Below are positions 25,711 through 34,045 of a stretch of DNA of 64,000 nt, piece by piece. The translations under genes were made by a program, and so were the position numbers. Each line of letters opens with the position of its first letter. The stretch's first letter is position 1. The stretch comes from Deltaproteobacteria bacterium (lineage in GTDB: Bacteria > Myxococcota_A > UBA9042 > PHBI01 > JACKFB01), in contig JACKFB010000001.1 of the NCBI GenBank assembly GCA_020632695.1, positions 372,001-436,000 of the forward strand, given 5' to 3'. The notes beneath the pieces are model-generated. The model was not told where the DNA came from. It saw only the letters and a list, made by a program, of their open reading frames with translations, and did not search any database.

Positions 25711-27828
25711 ATGGACGCACACGCCTTCCTGGTCGTTCTCGCGGTCGTGCTGGGCGTAGCTGCCGTGACCACGGTGGTGTTCCAGTGGCTGCGGCAGCCG
25801 GTGGTGCTCGGATACATCCTGGCCGGGCTCATCGTGGGGCCCAGCGTCCCGGTGCCGCTGGCGGCGGACCGTCAGGACGTCCAGGCGCTGTCCGAGCTGG
25901 GCGTGATCCTGGTCATGTTCTCGCTGGGCCTCGAGTTCAGCCTCCGGAAGCTCTTCAAGCTGGGCCCGACCGCCGGCCTCACGGCGCTGCTCGAGACCAG
26001 CCTGATGCTGTGGCTCGGCTTCATGGTCGGACGGCTCCTCGGCTGGTCCACCATCGACAGCGTCTTCACCGGCGCGATCGTCGCCATCTCCAGCACCACC
26101 ATCATCGCCAAGGCCTTCGAGGAGCGCCGCGTCCAGGGGCCCGTCCGCGAGCTGGTGGTCGGCGTCCTCATCGTCGAGGACCTCATCGCCATCCTCTTCA
26201 TGGCGACGCTCACGGCCATCGCCACCGGCACCCACCTCTCCGCCGGCGAGATGGCCGCGACCACTGGGCGCCTGGCGCTCTTCCTCGTGGGCCTGATGGC
26301 CATCGGCATGCTGCTGGTCCCGCGCACCTTTCGCGCCATCGCCCGCCTCGGCCGCCCCGAGACCACCCTGGTCGCCAGCGTCGGGTTCTGCTTCGCCATC
26401 TCGCTGCTGGCCTACGAGTTCGGCTACTCGGTCGCCCTGGGCGCCTTCATCGCCGGCTCGCTCATCGCCGAGTCCGGCGAGGGCCGGTCCATCGCGCACC
26501 TGGTCCAGCCGCTGCGCGACATGTTCGCCGCCATCTTCTTCGTCTCGGTCGGGATGCTCATCGACCCGGCGATCATCATCGAGCATTGGGGCACCGTCCT
26601 CGCGATCGCCGCCCTGGTCGTCGGCGGCAAGGTCGTCGGCGTGACCGTCGGCGCCTTCCTCACCGGCAACACCGTCCGCATCTCGGTGCAGGCGGCCATG
26701 ACCCTCGCGCAGATCGGCGAGTTCTCGTTCATCATCGCCGGCCTCGGCCTCGCCCTGGGCGCCACCGGCGACCTCATCTACCCGGTGGCCGTCGCCGTCT
26801 CCGCCATCACCACCCTGACGACGCCGTGGCTCATCGCCGCCTCCGGCCCCGTCGCCGAGCGCATCGACCGCCACCTGCCCCGCCGCGTCCGCACCTTCAC
26901 CGCGCTCTACGGCTCCTGGGTCGAGCAGCTCCGCGCCCAGCCGCGCCAGCAGACCCGCGCCGCGACCATCCGCCGCCTCGTCAGCCGCCTGCTGCTGGAC
27001 GTGGCCCTCCTGGCGGCGATCCTCATCGGCACCTCCGTCGGCATGGACCGGATGAAGTCCGCCCTCGAGCGCGGCCTCGGCGTCGACGGCGGCCTCGCCC
27101 ACCTGGCCATCGTGGCGGTCGGCATCGCCCTGGTGGTCCCGCTCAGCGCCGGCATCCTGCGCATCGCGCGGCAGCTCGGCCTCATCCTCGCCGAGACCGC
27201 GCTCCCCGGCGTCGCCGACGGCGTCGTCGACCTGGCGGCCGCTCCCCGCCGCGCCCTCGTCGTCACCCTCCAGCTCGCCATCGTGCTGCTGACGGGCCTC
27301 CCGCTCCTCGCCCTCACCCAGCCCTTCCTCGGCGGCGTGTACGGCCCCATCGCGCTGGTCGTCCTGCTGGTCGTGCTGGGCTTCGCCTTCTGGCGCGGCG
27401 CCGCCGACCTCTACGGCCACGTCCGCGCCGGCGCCGAGACCATCCTCGAGGTGCTGCTCAGCCAGGCCCGGAGCGACGACCTTCCCCACCCGGGAGCCCC
27501 GCTCCCCGCCGGCCCGGCGCCACCACCACCGCCGAGCCTCGAGGTGCTGCACAGCGTGCTGCCCGGCCTGGGCACCCCCACGCCGGTGCGCCTCGACGAA
27601 CGCAGCCCGGCCGTCGGCCGCTCCCTGGCCGACCTGAACCTCTCCGGCATCACCGGCGCCGCCGTCCTCGCCATCATGCGCGGCGACCGCGGCCTGCTGG
27701 TCCCCGCCCCGGCCGAGGTCCTCCACGCCGGCGACGTTCTGGCCCTCGCAGGCACCCAGGACGCCGTCGAAGCAGCCACCCGCCTCCTGCAGACCGCCCC
27801 GCCGGCACTCGACACCACACCCCACTGA
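25711..27828 (+). CDS. Monovalent cation:proton antiporter, KefB/KefC-like (CPA2), with TrkA-C domain
   Basis: A 705-residue membrane protein. Residues about 5-385 form the Na_H_Exchanger fold with 11-12 segments, including V-V-L-G-Y-I-L-A-G-L-I-V-G-P, S-S-T-T-I-I-A-K, and the dyad region G-A-F-I-A-G-S-L. A linker with three further segments (about 425-575) follows, then a cytosolic TrkA-C (RCK C) domain (about 620-690, V-R-L-D-E-R-S-P-A-V-G-R-S-L-A-D-L-N-L). There is no TrkA-N nucleotide-binding domain, unlike KefC, so NAD-dependent gating is not expected. Exchanges K+ or Na+ for H+, for pH or osmotic balance. ATG follows a TGTGATAGCT-like extended -10 by about 13 bases, hinting at a very short leader. 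Confidence 0.9.
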   Translation: MDAHAFLVVLAVVLGVAAVTTVVFQWLRQPVVLGYILAGLIVGPSVPVPLAADRQDVQALSELGVILVMFSLGLEFSLRKLFKLGPTAGLTALLETSLMLWLGFMVGRLLGWSTIDSVFTGAIVAISSTTIIAKAFEERRVQGPVRELVVGVLIVEDLIAILFMATLTAIATGTHLSAGEMAATTGRLALFLVGLMAIGMLLVPRTFRAIARLGRPETTLVASVGFCFAISLLAYEFGYSVALGAFIAGSLIAESGEGRSIAHLVQPLRDMFAAIFFVSVGMLIDPAIIIEHWGTVLAIAALVVGGKVVGVTVGAFLTGNTVRISVQAAMTLAQIGEFSFIIAGLGLALGATGDLIYPVAVAVSAITTLTTPWLIAASGPVAERIDRHLPRRVRTFTALYGSWVEQLRAQPRQQTRAATIRRLVSRLLLDVALLAAILIGTSVGMDRMKSALERGLGVDGGLAHLAIVAVGIALVVPLSAGILRIARQLGLILAETALPGVADGVVDLAAAPRRALVVTLQLAIVLLTGLPLLALTQPFLGGVYGPIALVVLLVVLGFAFWRGAADLYGHVRAGAETILEVLLSQARSDDLPHPGAPLPAGPAPPPPPSLEVLHSVLPGLGTPTPVRLDERSPAVGRSLADLNLSGITGAAVLAIMRGDRGLLVPAPAEVLHAGDVLALAGTQDAVEAATRLLQTAPPALDTTPH

Positions 27829-27913
27829 CCCGCCGCGCCCGAAAGCGCGGCACGGACGCGGATGGCGGCCTCATCGATGCCGCATTCGGTCCACGCGATA
27901 CTCTCGCGCGGCT

Positions 27914-28174
27914 GTGAGAGGTCGAGACGCCCTGTTCCGGTGGCACATCGATGTCGGAGTCATTGGCATGGCCGCGGAGAATATCCCCGAACTTCCCAGC
28001 CCGTGCGAGAGCTGGCGACCCGACCTGTACGTCGGCAGCTCGACCCAGGGCGTCCGCCGGATAGCGCGCCTGGAGCCCGGTGGCTGCATGCTGGGCGCGG
28101 GGGAGGCGTGCGACGACGCCCAACAGTGTGCGTCCACGGTGTGCAGCGACGACATGTGCGCGCCGCTGGAGTGA
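27914..28174 (+). CDS. Small Cys-rich protein of unknown function, possibly a fragment
   Basis: An 86-residue frame beginning with GTG (or ATG 27968). Its end, C-D-D-A-Q-Q-C-A-S-T-V-C-S-D-D-M-C, is the six-Cys tail seen in many myxobacterial secreted proteins, but there is no signal peptide. It could be a remnant of a larger exported protein. Weak support. Confidence 0.4.
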   Translation: MRGRDALFRWHIDVGVIGMAAENIPELPSPCESWRPDLYVGSSTQGVRRIARLEPGGCMLGAGEACDDAQQCASTVCSDDMCAPLE

Positions 28175-28302
28175 CGGGTCCGAAGCCGGACGTCCGCGGT
28201 CCCGGGAGCCTGTAGCGCATCAAGGACGGTCGAGCGCATCAAGGACGTCGCGCAGCGGTCCTGGAACGCCGAGCTGGCCGAGATCGCGTCCGAAGACGGC
28301 TC

Positions 28303-29559
28303 TCATCGATGCGGTGCAGGCTCCTGGCGTGCTCCTGACCCCACCCACGAGGGCGGGGCGTCGGAGAGCCACCAGGCTTCGAACTCGCCGCGGCCCTTGA
28401 GCTCGATCGTGCCTCGCCGCTCGGTGTGGAAGCCGGCTCCCAGGGCGTCGCGGGTCGCAGCCGAGATCTGGATGCGCCCCGATTCGCCGTGGCTCTCGAG
28501 CCGGCTCGCGATGTTCACGGCGTCGCCCCACAGGTCGTAGCTGAACTTGCTGCGCCCGATGACCCCGGCGACCACCGGGCCGGTGTGGATGCCCATCCGT
28601 ACGTCGAGCGGGGCCCCGTGCTGGCGACCCAGCTCGGCGAGGGCGCTGCGCATCTCGAGCGCGAGGCGTGCGACGGCCTGGGCGTGGTCGTCGCGGGGCT
28701 CCGGCAGCCCTCCGACCACCATGTAGGCGTCGCCGATGGTCTTGATCTTCTCGAGACCGTGGCGCTCGGCGAGCTCGTCGAACTCGGTGAAGATCCGGTT
28801 CAGCAGCCCGACCAGCTCGACGGGGTCGATGCGCGTGGCGAGCTGGGTGAACCCGACGATGTCGGCGAACAGGATGCTGACCGCGGCGTGCGCGTCGGCG
28901 ATCGCCTCTTCGCCCCCCCGCAGGCGCATGGCGATCTCGCGCGGGAGGACGTTCAGCAGCAGGCGCTCGGACTCGGCAAGCGCCCCGCGCAGCGCCAGGG
29001 TGCGCTCGGCGACGGTCTGCTCGAGGCCGACGTTGATCTCCTCGAGGCGTTCGTGGCTCTCCTCGAGGCGGCCGATGGTGATGCGGCCGGCGAGGACCAG
29101 GATGACCAGCTCGAGGGCGGGCGCCACCACCAGCATGGCGTCGTCGATGGGCGTGGCGTGGACGGGGACCAGGCCGCTGAGCCGCAATCCGATGGCGACG
29201 CCGTAGGCGATGAGCCAGAGGCCGATGGCGGCGAAGGTCCACCGGCCGGGGTAGAGGAAGACGCCGAGGAACGCGAGCAGGCCGATGCCGAGGACGTAGA
29301 CGGCCACCACGGCGCCGGGGGCGTGGACGATGCCCCAGGTGCAGCCGAGCAGCGAGGGCACCATGAAGACCACGAAGGCGGAGTCCGTGCGGCCCTGCCG
29401 CAATCGTCGCAGGCAGAGCAGGGCGCCGATCACGATGCCGGCCATGTTGACGGCCTGCACCAGGAGCGGCCAGCCGCCGCCGGTGCGCCACGCCAGCAGG
29501 CAGAGCAGGCCGAGGACGAGCGCCCCGAGTGCTACGACGCGAGTATAGGCGCGCAGCAC
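28303..29559 (-). CDS. Membrane class III adenylate cyclase
   Basis: A 418-residue protein. Six hydrophobic segments lie in residues 8-165, followed by a coiled-coil signalling helix (about 165-205, R-L-E-E-S-H-E-R-L-E-E-I) and a class III cyclase domain (about 215-395). Catalytic features are all present: metal Asp in F-A-D-I-V-G-F-T, second Asp in K-T-I-G-D-A-Y, and transition-state residues Asn and Arg in V-N-I-A-S-R-L. Lys before T-I-G-D and Asp in D-L-W-G-D specify ATP over GTP. It makes cAMP in response to an unknown membrane cue. Similar proteins in Myxococcus act in osmotic and developmental signalling. Confidence 0.93.
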   Translation of the reverse strand: MLRAYTRVVALGALVLGLLCLLAWRTGGGWPLLVQAVNMAGIVIGALLCLRRLRQGRTDSAFVVFMVPSLLGCTWGIVHAPGAVVAVYVLGIGLLAFLGVFLYPGRWTFAAIGLWLIAYGVAIGLRLSGLVPVHATPIDDAMLVVAPALELVILVLAGRITIGRLEESHERLEEINVGLEQTVAERTLALRGALAESERLLLNVLPREIAMRLRGGEEAIADAHAAVSILFADIVGFTQLATRIDPVELVGLLNRIFTEFDELAERHGLEKIKTIGDAYMVVGGLPEPRDDHAQAVARLALEMRSALAELGRQHGAPLDVRMGIHTGPVVAGVIGRSKFSYDLWGDAVNIASRLESHGESGRIQISAATRDALGAGFHTERRGTIELKGRGEFEAWWLSDAPPSWVGSGARQEPAPHR

Positions 29560-29882
29560 GTCGCCGTGATGTGCGATGCCAGGCGCGGCCTGGGCCCCGC
29601 GCGGGAAGGGTCGGTCTCGAGCTCACGGCGGCCACTCCATCCACCCCCGGCAGCGCGAGGCGACTCTAGCCGACTGCCCACCGAACCGCACGCGTCCCGC
29701 GGCGCGCCGCCCGGCGGGCGCCCGGCGGCCGTGGTCCGTTGACTGCGCACGGGCCGATTGATACGTCTGGAGCGTTCCCGCTGGACCGCTGCAGCCCGCG
29801 GCGACGCGGCCGGCCGAACCGGCGTGTCCGCGCCCTCCGACACACTGACGCACCCGCGCCCTCCGACACTGGGGAGACGACG
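29560..29882. other. 323-bp divergent intergenic region
   Basis: Between the cyclase and the VOC-fold gene. It contains two copies of GCGCCCTCCGACAC (29830-29872 region) about 24 bases apart just before the VOC gene, possibly an operator. No gene seen. Confidence 0.35.
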
Positions 29883-30365
29883 ATGGCCGAGCTGGTGACC
29901 TGCTTGTGGTTCGACCGCGGCGAGGCGAGCAAGGCAGCGGAGTTCTACGCCGCCACCTTCCCTGACAGCCACGTCGACCGCGTGAACACCGCGCCGGCCG
30001 ACTTCCCGGGCGGCACCGAGGGTAGCGAGCTGACGGTCGAGTTCACCGTGCTGGGGCGACGCTTCGTCGGCCTCAACGGAGGCCCGAACTTCACGCCGGA
30101 CCAGGCCGTCAGCTTCATGGTCATCACCGAGAGCCAGGAGGAGACCGACCGCTACTGGGACGCCATCCTCGAGAGCGGCGGCGCCGAGAACGCCTGCGGC
30201 TGGTGCAACGATCGCTGGGGCTTCTACTGGCAGATCACCCCACGCCGGCTGCTCGAGCTGACGACCAGCTCCGACCCCGACGAGGCCAACCGCGCCTTCC
30301 AGGCGATGATGACCATGATGAAGATCGACATCGCGGCCCTCGAAGCGGCCGTAGCGAAGGGTTGA
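29883..30365 (+). CDS. VOC superfamily protein (PhnB/3-demethylubiquinone-methyltransferase-like fold)
   Basis: A 160-residue protein with the beta-alpha-beta-beta-beta glyoxalase fold: L-W-F-D-R-G-E-A-S-K-A-A-E-F-Y-A-A-T-F-P at the start (the E-A-x-x-F-Y-x-x-x-F-P pattern), F-T-V-L-G-R-R-F-V-G-L-N-G-G-P and the signature V-S-F-M-V-I-T-E, and C-G-W-C-N-D-R-W-G-F-Y-W-Q-I-T-P, the family's W-G-x-x-W-Q-I-x-P. The family covers metal-dependent lyases and antibiotic-binding proteins; substrate unknown. GGGGAGACG precedes the start. Confidence 0.88.
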   Translation: MAELVTCLWFDRGEASKAAEFYAATFPDSHVDRVNTAPADFPGGTEGSELTVEFTVLGRRFVGLNGGPNFTPDQAVSFMVITESQEETDRYWDAILESGGAENACGWCNDRWGFYWQITPRRLLELTTSSDPDEANRAFQAMMTMMKIDIAALEAAVAKG

Positions 30366-30659
30366 GCGCCCCGCCCACCCGAATCCACACGAACGGCTGA
30401 CGCCGGAGCGGCGCCCCTCCGCGGCCACCTTGTGCGGCGTGCGGGGGGGCTGGAACCTGTGCTTCAGGACCGCCGATGTCGCGCACTGAACACAAGTGCG
30501 AACGAGCGTCTGGTCCAGGACGCGGCGGCCTTGGCCATATGCGGGGTACGGGAGACAGCAACCTGCATCGCCCGCACGTCCGCGCTGCCATGGAGCGACC
30601 GCAGCAGCGATGCGGCTGAGCGTTCGCGAGCCGCTGGCAGTCGGAGGCGGGATGAACGC

Positions 30660-31064
30660 TCAGTTCGGGCACAGCCCGTGAACGACGTTGTCCGACTCGT
30701 TGGACTCGCTCACGGCGTTGTCGTCGTCGACTGAGATGTCGAACTCGCAGTCGCCGGTCCGAGTGCATGGCATGGGGACGAGGAAGGGGCCCACGACGAC
30801 GGAGCCGCCCGCCGCGATGGGGGGCGTGCTCAGCACCTTCGTTTCGCCAGTCTGCCAGGTTATCTTCGTGTGTGTCGTCGCTGCCACGGCACGCGACCCA
30901 TTGTTGGAGACGACGACATCGAGCCCACCGTTCGCGCCGGCTCGACAGTAGTCGAATGGGACCCCCTGGTCGCGTTCCCGAAGGACGTGCAGGTTCGGTC
31001 CGCATCCCAGCGTGAACAGCAGCGCAAGAGAGCAAGGCCCAACGAGGATCATCACGCGACTCAT
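30660..31064 (-). CDS. Small exported CARDB-like (lipo)protein
   Basis: A 134-residue protein. ATG 31064 is chosen over ATG 31070 because GGAGG is then seven bases away. A signal segment M-S-R-V-M-I-L-V-G-P-C-S-L-A-L-L-F-T-L-G-C ends in a relaxed lipobox Cys at residue 21. The remainder is a single CARDB-like immunoglobulin fold: L-D-V-V-V-S-N-N-G-S, T-K-I-T-W-Q-T-G-E-T, and D-I-S-V-D-D-D-N-A-V-S-E-S-N-E-S-D-N, the asparagine-rich end typical of CARDB. Probably surface-exposed adhesion or binding. Confidence 0.7.
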   Translation of the reverse strand: MSRVMILVGPCSLALLFTLGCGPNLHVLRERDQGVPFDYCRAGANGGLDVVVSNNGSRAVAATTHTKITWQTGETKVLSTPPIAAGGSVVVGPFLVPMPCTRTGDCEFDISVDDDNAVSESNESDNVVHGLCPN

Positions 31065-31579
31065 CGTCATCCCTCCGTGGTTCGGCCGGACCTGTCGCCA
31101 CGACGAGTCGTCATCCGTGACTCGAGGACGCCAAGCAGCCCGACCGTGAATCGTGAGCCCAGGCTTGCCGATGTGCGGCTCAACTGTCAACCCGCCCAGT
31201 CGAGTCTCGCGCCACGATCTCCCTCGCTGCGCGTGGCAGCGGGCATCGCGGATGGCAGACGCGGCCTTCAGCCGCTTCCGCGGTGTCGAGGTCTTTGGTA
31301 CTACTGGGGCGTGACCCCGTGCCGCGCGCATCTCCTCGGCGGCCTCGTCCGCCGCGGCGCCAACGGTGGACGCGACGAACCCAAGGGCGTACTGCGGGGG
31401 GCCGACACCGTGGCGCCGGGCGCCCGCCGCTCTCATCGGGCAATTTGACCAGCTGTGTCGTTGAACACCGGTGTCGGCATGGTGCCGGCATGGTACGTTG
31501 AGGCGTCGCCGGGTGTGGCGCGTCCAACCGGACCGGGCGAACCACATAGGCCGTCCCACTGCACAAGAGGTGTATCCTC
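31065..31579. other. 515-bp intergenic region, no gene recognised
   Basis: Between the CARDB-like gene and the PD-(D/E)XK-like gene. Reading frames here overlap each other on both strands without domain signals. Composition is slightly less GC-rich than the backbone, and this is the left margin of the accessory island. Confidence 0.4.
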
Positions 31580-32209
31580 ATGCGAGCCGAGCTTGACGCG
31601 GCGGTGGCGACGTTCGGAAGTTGGGTCAACGGCGCTGGCGAAGGGTTCTGTCCGAAGGAAGAAACCCTGCAAGGGTGGTTCTGCGCTGCTCTGCTGCAGT
31701 CGAAGGTAGCTGAGCACCCTACGCAGATAATCCAGGAAATACACCTGGGCGACGCCACTGAGCTGAACGCACTTCCGCCGCACCTGCGCGAGCGCCGAGG
31801 TCAAACCCGGCAGGGTGGTCGGGCACACTGGCGGTACGACATCGCCGTGCTGGCGGAACGCGCGGCCGGTGCAGTTCGCGATCTCGAGAGGTTGAGCCGT
31901 CCCCCCCGACTCTTGGTCGAGATCAAGGCCCTGAACAGCGCAGGCACCTTGAGCATGGCCAACCTGCGCTCGGATCTTCGCAAGCTCGACCTCGCTCGCG
32001 AGTACCTCGACCGCCTCTGGCCCCACGCGGGCAGCGCGAGCCAGGAGACCATCCTCCTGATGCTGATCGTCGCCACGGATTGCAACGGAGTCTCATCGCG
32101 CGACGAGGTCGACGTGCGAATCGAGCGGATCGAGAGGGGGGTCCCAGCCCTGCACAGCAAGTTCGACAAGGTACAGGTGGCGTTGATCTTGCCCACGACA
32201 CGCCGCTGA
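31580..32209 (+). CDS. Hypothetical protein with PD-(D/E)XK nuclease-like core
   Basis: A 209-residue soluble protein preceded by GAGGTG nine bases upstream. Function is not established. The middle has W-R-Y-D-I-A-V-L then, about 25 residues on, L-L-V-E-I-K-A-L: an Asp followed by Glu-x-Lys at the distance of the PD-(D/E)XK catalytic core, with flanking hydrophobic strands. It also has an N-terminal helix with C-P-K-E-E-T-L-Q-G-W-F-C-A-A-L-L. Codon usage is less GC-biased than in neighbouring genes. Location next to an IS110 element suggests a mobile, defence-related or repair gene. Family assignment needs structure prediction. Confidence 0.6.
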   Translation: MRAELDAAVATFGSWVNGAGEGFCPKEETLQGWFCAALLQSKVAEHPTQIIQEIHLGDATELNALPPHLRERRGQTRQGGRAHWRYDIAVLAERAAGAVRDLERLSRPPRLLVEIKALNSAGTLSMANLRSDLRKLDLAREYLDRLWPHAGSASQETILLMLIVATDCNGVSSRDEVDVRIERIERGVPALHSKFDKVQVALILPTTRR

Positions 32210-32240
32210 GCTGACCGTGGTGCGTGCACAACCGAGCGCG

Positions 32241-32322
32241 GTGTCAGTCCTCGTGGTACGCCCCAAGGGAGCACGGCGTCAGACCCGCATGTCAGCACGG
32301 TGTCAGACCCGCGTGCTCGTAT
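32241..32322. repeat. Three-copy GTGTCAGACC-type repeat left of the IS110 transposase
   Basis: Degenerate copies start at 32241 (GTGTCAGTCCTCGTGGTA), 32276 (GCGTCAGACCCGCAT) and 32300 (GTGTCAGACCCGCGTG). The last two are a 24-base tandem direct repeat beginning AGCACGG. A further copy, GTGTCAGACCCCCGTGGTAT, stands at 36703 upstream of the DUF222 gene. Confidence 0.65.
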
Positions 32323-32545
32323 CTTGACCCGCTGGTATCCTGCGGTTGCGCCGGGAGGGACGTGGAGTTCGAAACGCACTGGGTCGCCAAGTGAGACCGT
32401 TGCGTAGTTGGAACCCACGCCCCTCTTCGGTCGCGCCACACGTTCGAACGGTTGCCGGAGCCTGGTCAGACAGAGCTCGCATGCACGAGTAGGAATCGGG
32501 GCGCGACCTCCGACGCGGTCTCACTGTAAGTCGAAGGAGATGCGC
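32323..32545 (+). ncRNA. Candidate IS110 bridge-RNA region (5' non-coding segment)
   Basis: About 220 bases without a reading frame of its own lie between the likely left end and the transposase start. In the IS110 group the recombinase is guided by a structured bridge RNA transcribed from exactly this position. Paired stretches are visible, for instance GGTCGCCAAGTGAGACCG (32389-32400 region) and GCGACCTCCGACGCGGTC further on, but no fold was computed. Assigned from position and family knowledge. Confidence 0.4.
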
Positions 32546-33499
32546 GTGAACAGAGAGAATGTCTATGTCGGGCTCGATGTGGGTAGCGCGAACGTGGATT
32601 ACTTCGTCCGCCCCTTGGGCGAGGCAGGTGTGGTGCGTCGTACGGCTGCCGGCATGCGTCGTCTGGTCGGGCATCTGAGCAAGTACGACGTGTCGGTGGT
32701 CGTCCTCGAGCCGACGGCGGGCTACGAGCGCAGCGTGCTCGGTGCGTTGCATGCGGCGGAACTGCCGACGAAGCTGATCCCCGCTGATCGTGGGCGCAAC
32801 TTCGCTCGCTCCATCGGAAAGCGAGCGAAGACGGACGCGATCGATGCGTGCATGCTGGCGCACATGGCCGAGGTCGCGGTGGGCGACATCCGATGCTGGA
32901 CGCCGCCCACGCCGCTTCAGGAACAGATGCGCGCGCTGGTCCATCATCGCGCGGCCCTGGTCAGCAGCCTCGAGATCCAGCGCAAGCGCGGGGCCGCTGC
33001 GACGGTGCCGGCCATCGTGGCGTCCTCCAAGCGAGTCGTCCGACATCTACAGACCGAGCTGAAGCGCATCGAGAAGCAGATGAACGCACTGCTCGCGAGC
33101 GAACCCCAGCTCGCGCGGCGAGTCGCCATCCTCGAAGCAGTCAAGGGCGTCGGACGAGTCGTCGCGCTCACGCTGCTCTCCGAGATGCCGGAGCTGGGTA
33201 CGCTCTCCAGGCGCGAGGCAGCGGCGCTCGCGGGAGTCGCCCCCTACAACAACGACAGCGGCAAGAAGCAGGGCAAACGGTTCATCCGAGGCGGGCGCGA
33301 CCGCGTGCGTGTCGCCCTCTTCATGGCGGCCCTCGTCGGCCTGCGACACAACCCGGTCATCAAAGCACACTACGCGAGGCTGCGCGCGCGAGGCAAAGAA
33401 GGGAAAGTCGCTCTGGTGGCCTGCATGCGGAAGCTCCTCATCCATCTCAACTCGCTGCTGAGGATCGAGCCAGAACCCAGCCCGACAGCCGCGGGCTGA
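32546..33499 (+). CDS. IS110 family transposase (DEDD recombinase)
   Basis: A 317-residue protein. GTG 32546 is chosen: AAGGAG is six bases upstream, while ATG 32540 abuts the site. The N-terminal RuvC-like DEDD domain has Asp in Y-V-G-L-D-V-G-S-A, Glu in V-V-L-E-P-T-A-G-Y-E and Asp-x-x-Asp in K-T-D-A-I-D-A. A coiled-coil linker (about 150-195) joins the C-terminal Tnp_transposase_20 domain, with V-K-G-V-G-R-V-V-A-L-T and the catalytic Ser region A-G-V-A-P-Y-N-N-D-S-G. All catalytic residues are intact, so the enzyme may be active. Confidence 0.93.
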   Translation: MNRENVYVGLDVGSANVDYFVRPLGEAGVVRRTAAGMRRLVGHLSKYDVSVVVLEPTAGYERSVLGALHAAELPTKLIPADRGRNFARSIGKRAKTDAIDACMLAHMAEVAVGDIRCWTPPTPLQEQMRALVHHRAALVSSLEIQRKRGAAATVPAIVASSKRVVRHLQTELKRIEKQMNALLASEPQLARRVAILEAVKGVGRVVALTLLSEMPELGTLSRREAAALAGVAPYNNDSGKKQGKRFIRGGRDRVRVALFMAALVGLRHNPVIKAHYARLRARGKEGKVALVACMRKLLIHLNSLLRIEPEPSPTAAG

Positions 33500-33647
33500 A
33501 AACCAATTCCGATACGGTTGCTACGCACTTGGGTCGGCCGGGCGGGGGCGGTTCGGTCGGCTGCGCGGCGTGCTCTCGAGCGATGACCTCGCCTCTCGGG
33601 ATCAGAGGTACAGGGGATTCGAGCTCGGCGTTCGGCATGGGTGCAGG

Positions 33648-33673
33648 TGTCCTGGCTCAGTCCGAACGTGACT
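33648..33673 (+). repeat. IS3 left terminal inverted repeat
   Basis: Begins TGTCCTGGCTCAG and ends GAACGTGACT, pairing with 35036-35061. The four mismatches are C/A at position 4 and three at the centre (14-16). Confidence 0.93.
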
Positions 33674-33715
33674 CCCGAGGGCTCTGTGCTATGGAGCCGC
33701 CCCAAGGAGTCGCCC

Positions 33716-34045
33716 GTGAGCAAGCAGAAGCGAGACCGTCGGAGCTACAGCGTCGACCAGAAGGCCGCGATCCTGCGCCGTCACTTGGTGGACAAGGTGC
33801 CGGTGTCGGACCTTTGCGACGAGTACAAGATCCAGCCCTCGGTGTTCTACGGCTGGCAGCGCCAGTTGATGGACAACCTCTCGGCCGCGGTGGAGGTCGT
33901 GGGGGGCCGCAAGAAGCCGTCCCGAGAGGCGGAGCTCGAGGCCCGGATCGCCGCCCTGGAAGCCAGGCTGGCGAAGAAGGACCGCGTCATCGCCGAGATA
34001 TCCGAGGAGTACGTCACCCTAAAAAAAGAGCTTGGGGAGCCCTGA
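33716..34045 (+). CDS. IS3 transposase OrfA (HTH protein)
   Basis: A 109-residue protein starting at GTG 33716, AAGGAG six bases upstream. An HTH_Tnp_1 domain (about residues 8-55: S-V-D-Q-K-A-A-I-L-R-R-H-L-V, then V-S-D-L-C-D-E-Y-K-I-Q-P-S-V-F-Y-G-W) binds the ends; a leucine-zipper-like helix (about 70-105, E-L-E-A-R-I-A-A-L-E-A-R-L) makes dimers. Just before its stop lies a run of seven A (34021-34027) read C-T-A-A-A-A-A-A-A, a slippery site. OrfA alone acts as regulator; the OrfAB fusion is the transposase. Confidence 0.93.
   Translation: MSKQKRDRRSYSVDQKAAILRRHLVDKVPVSDLCDEYKIQPSVFYGWQRQLMDNLSAAVEVVGGRKKPSREAELEARIAALEARLAKKDRVIAEISEEYVTLKKELGEP
34021..34027 (+). promoter_or_regulatory. 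A7 slippery site for programmed -1 frameshifting (orfA to orfB)
   Basis: Seven consecutive A after CT, in zero frame A-AAA-AAA, eighteen bases before the orfA stop at 34043. Slipping back one base enters the orfB frame at K-K-R-A-W-G. This is the usual IS3 mechanism. Confidence 0.9.

Larger units (their letters stand above)
32316..33530 (+). mobile_element. IS110-family insertion sequence, ends not resolved
   Basis: Defined by one DEDD transposase gene. IS110 elements lack clear terminal inverted repeats, so the limits given are approximate: somewhere right of the GTGTCAG repeats and before the IS3 element at 33648. Confidence 0.6.

Noticed and set aside
30366..30659. Small plus-strand frames between the VOC and CARDB-like genes
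   Set aside because: Overlapping alternative frames without start signals or domain content.
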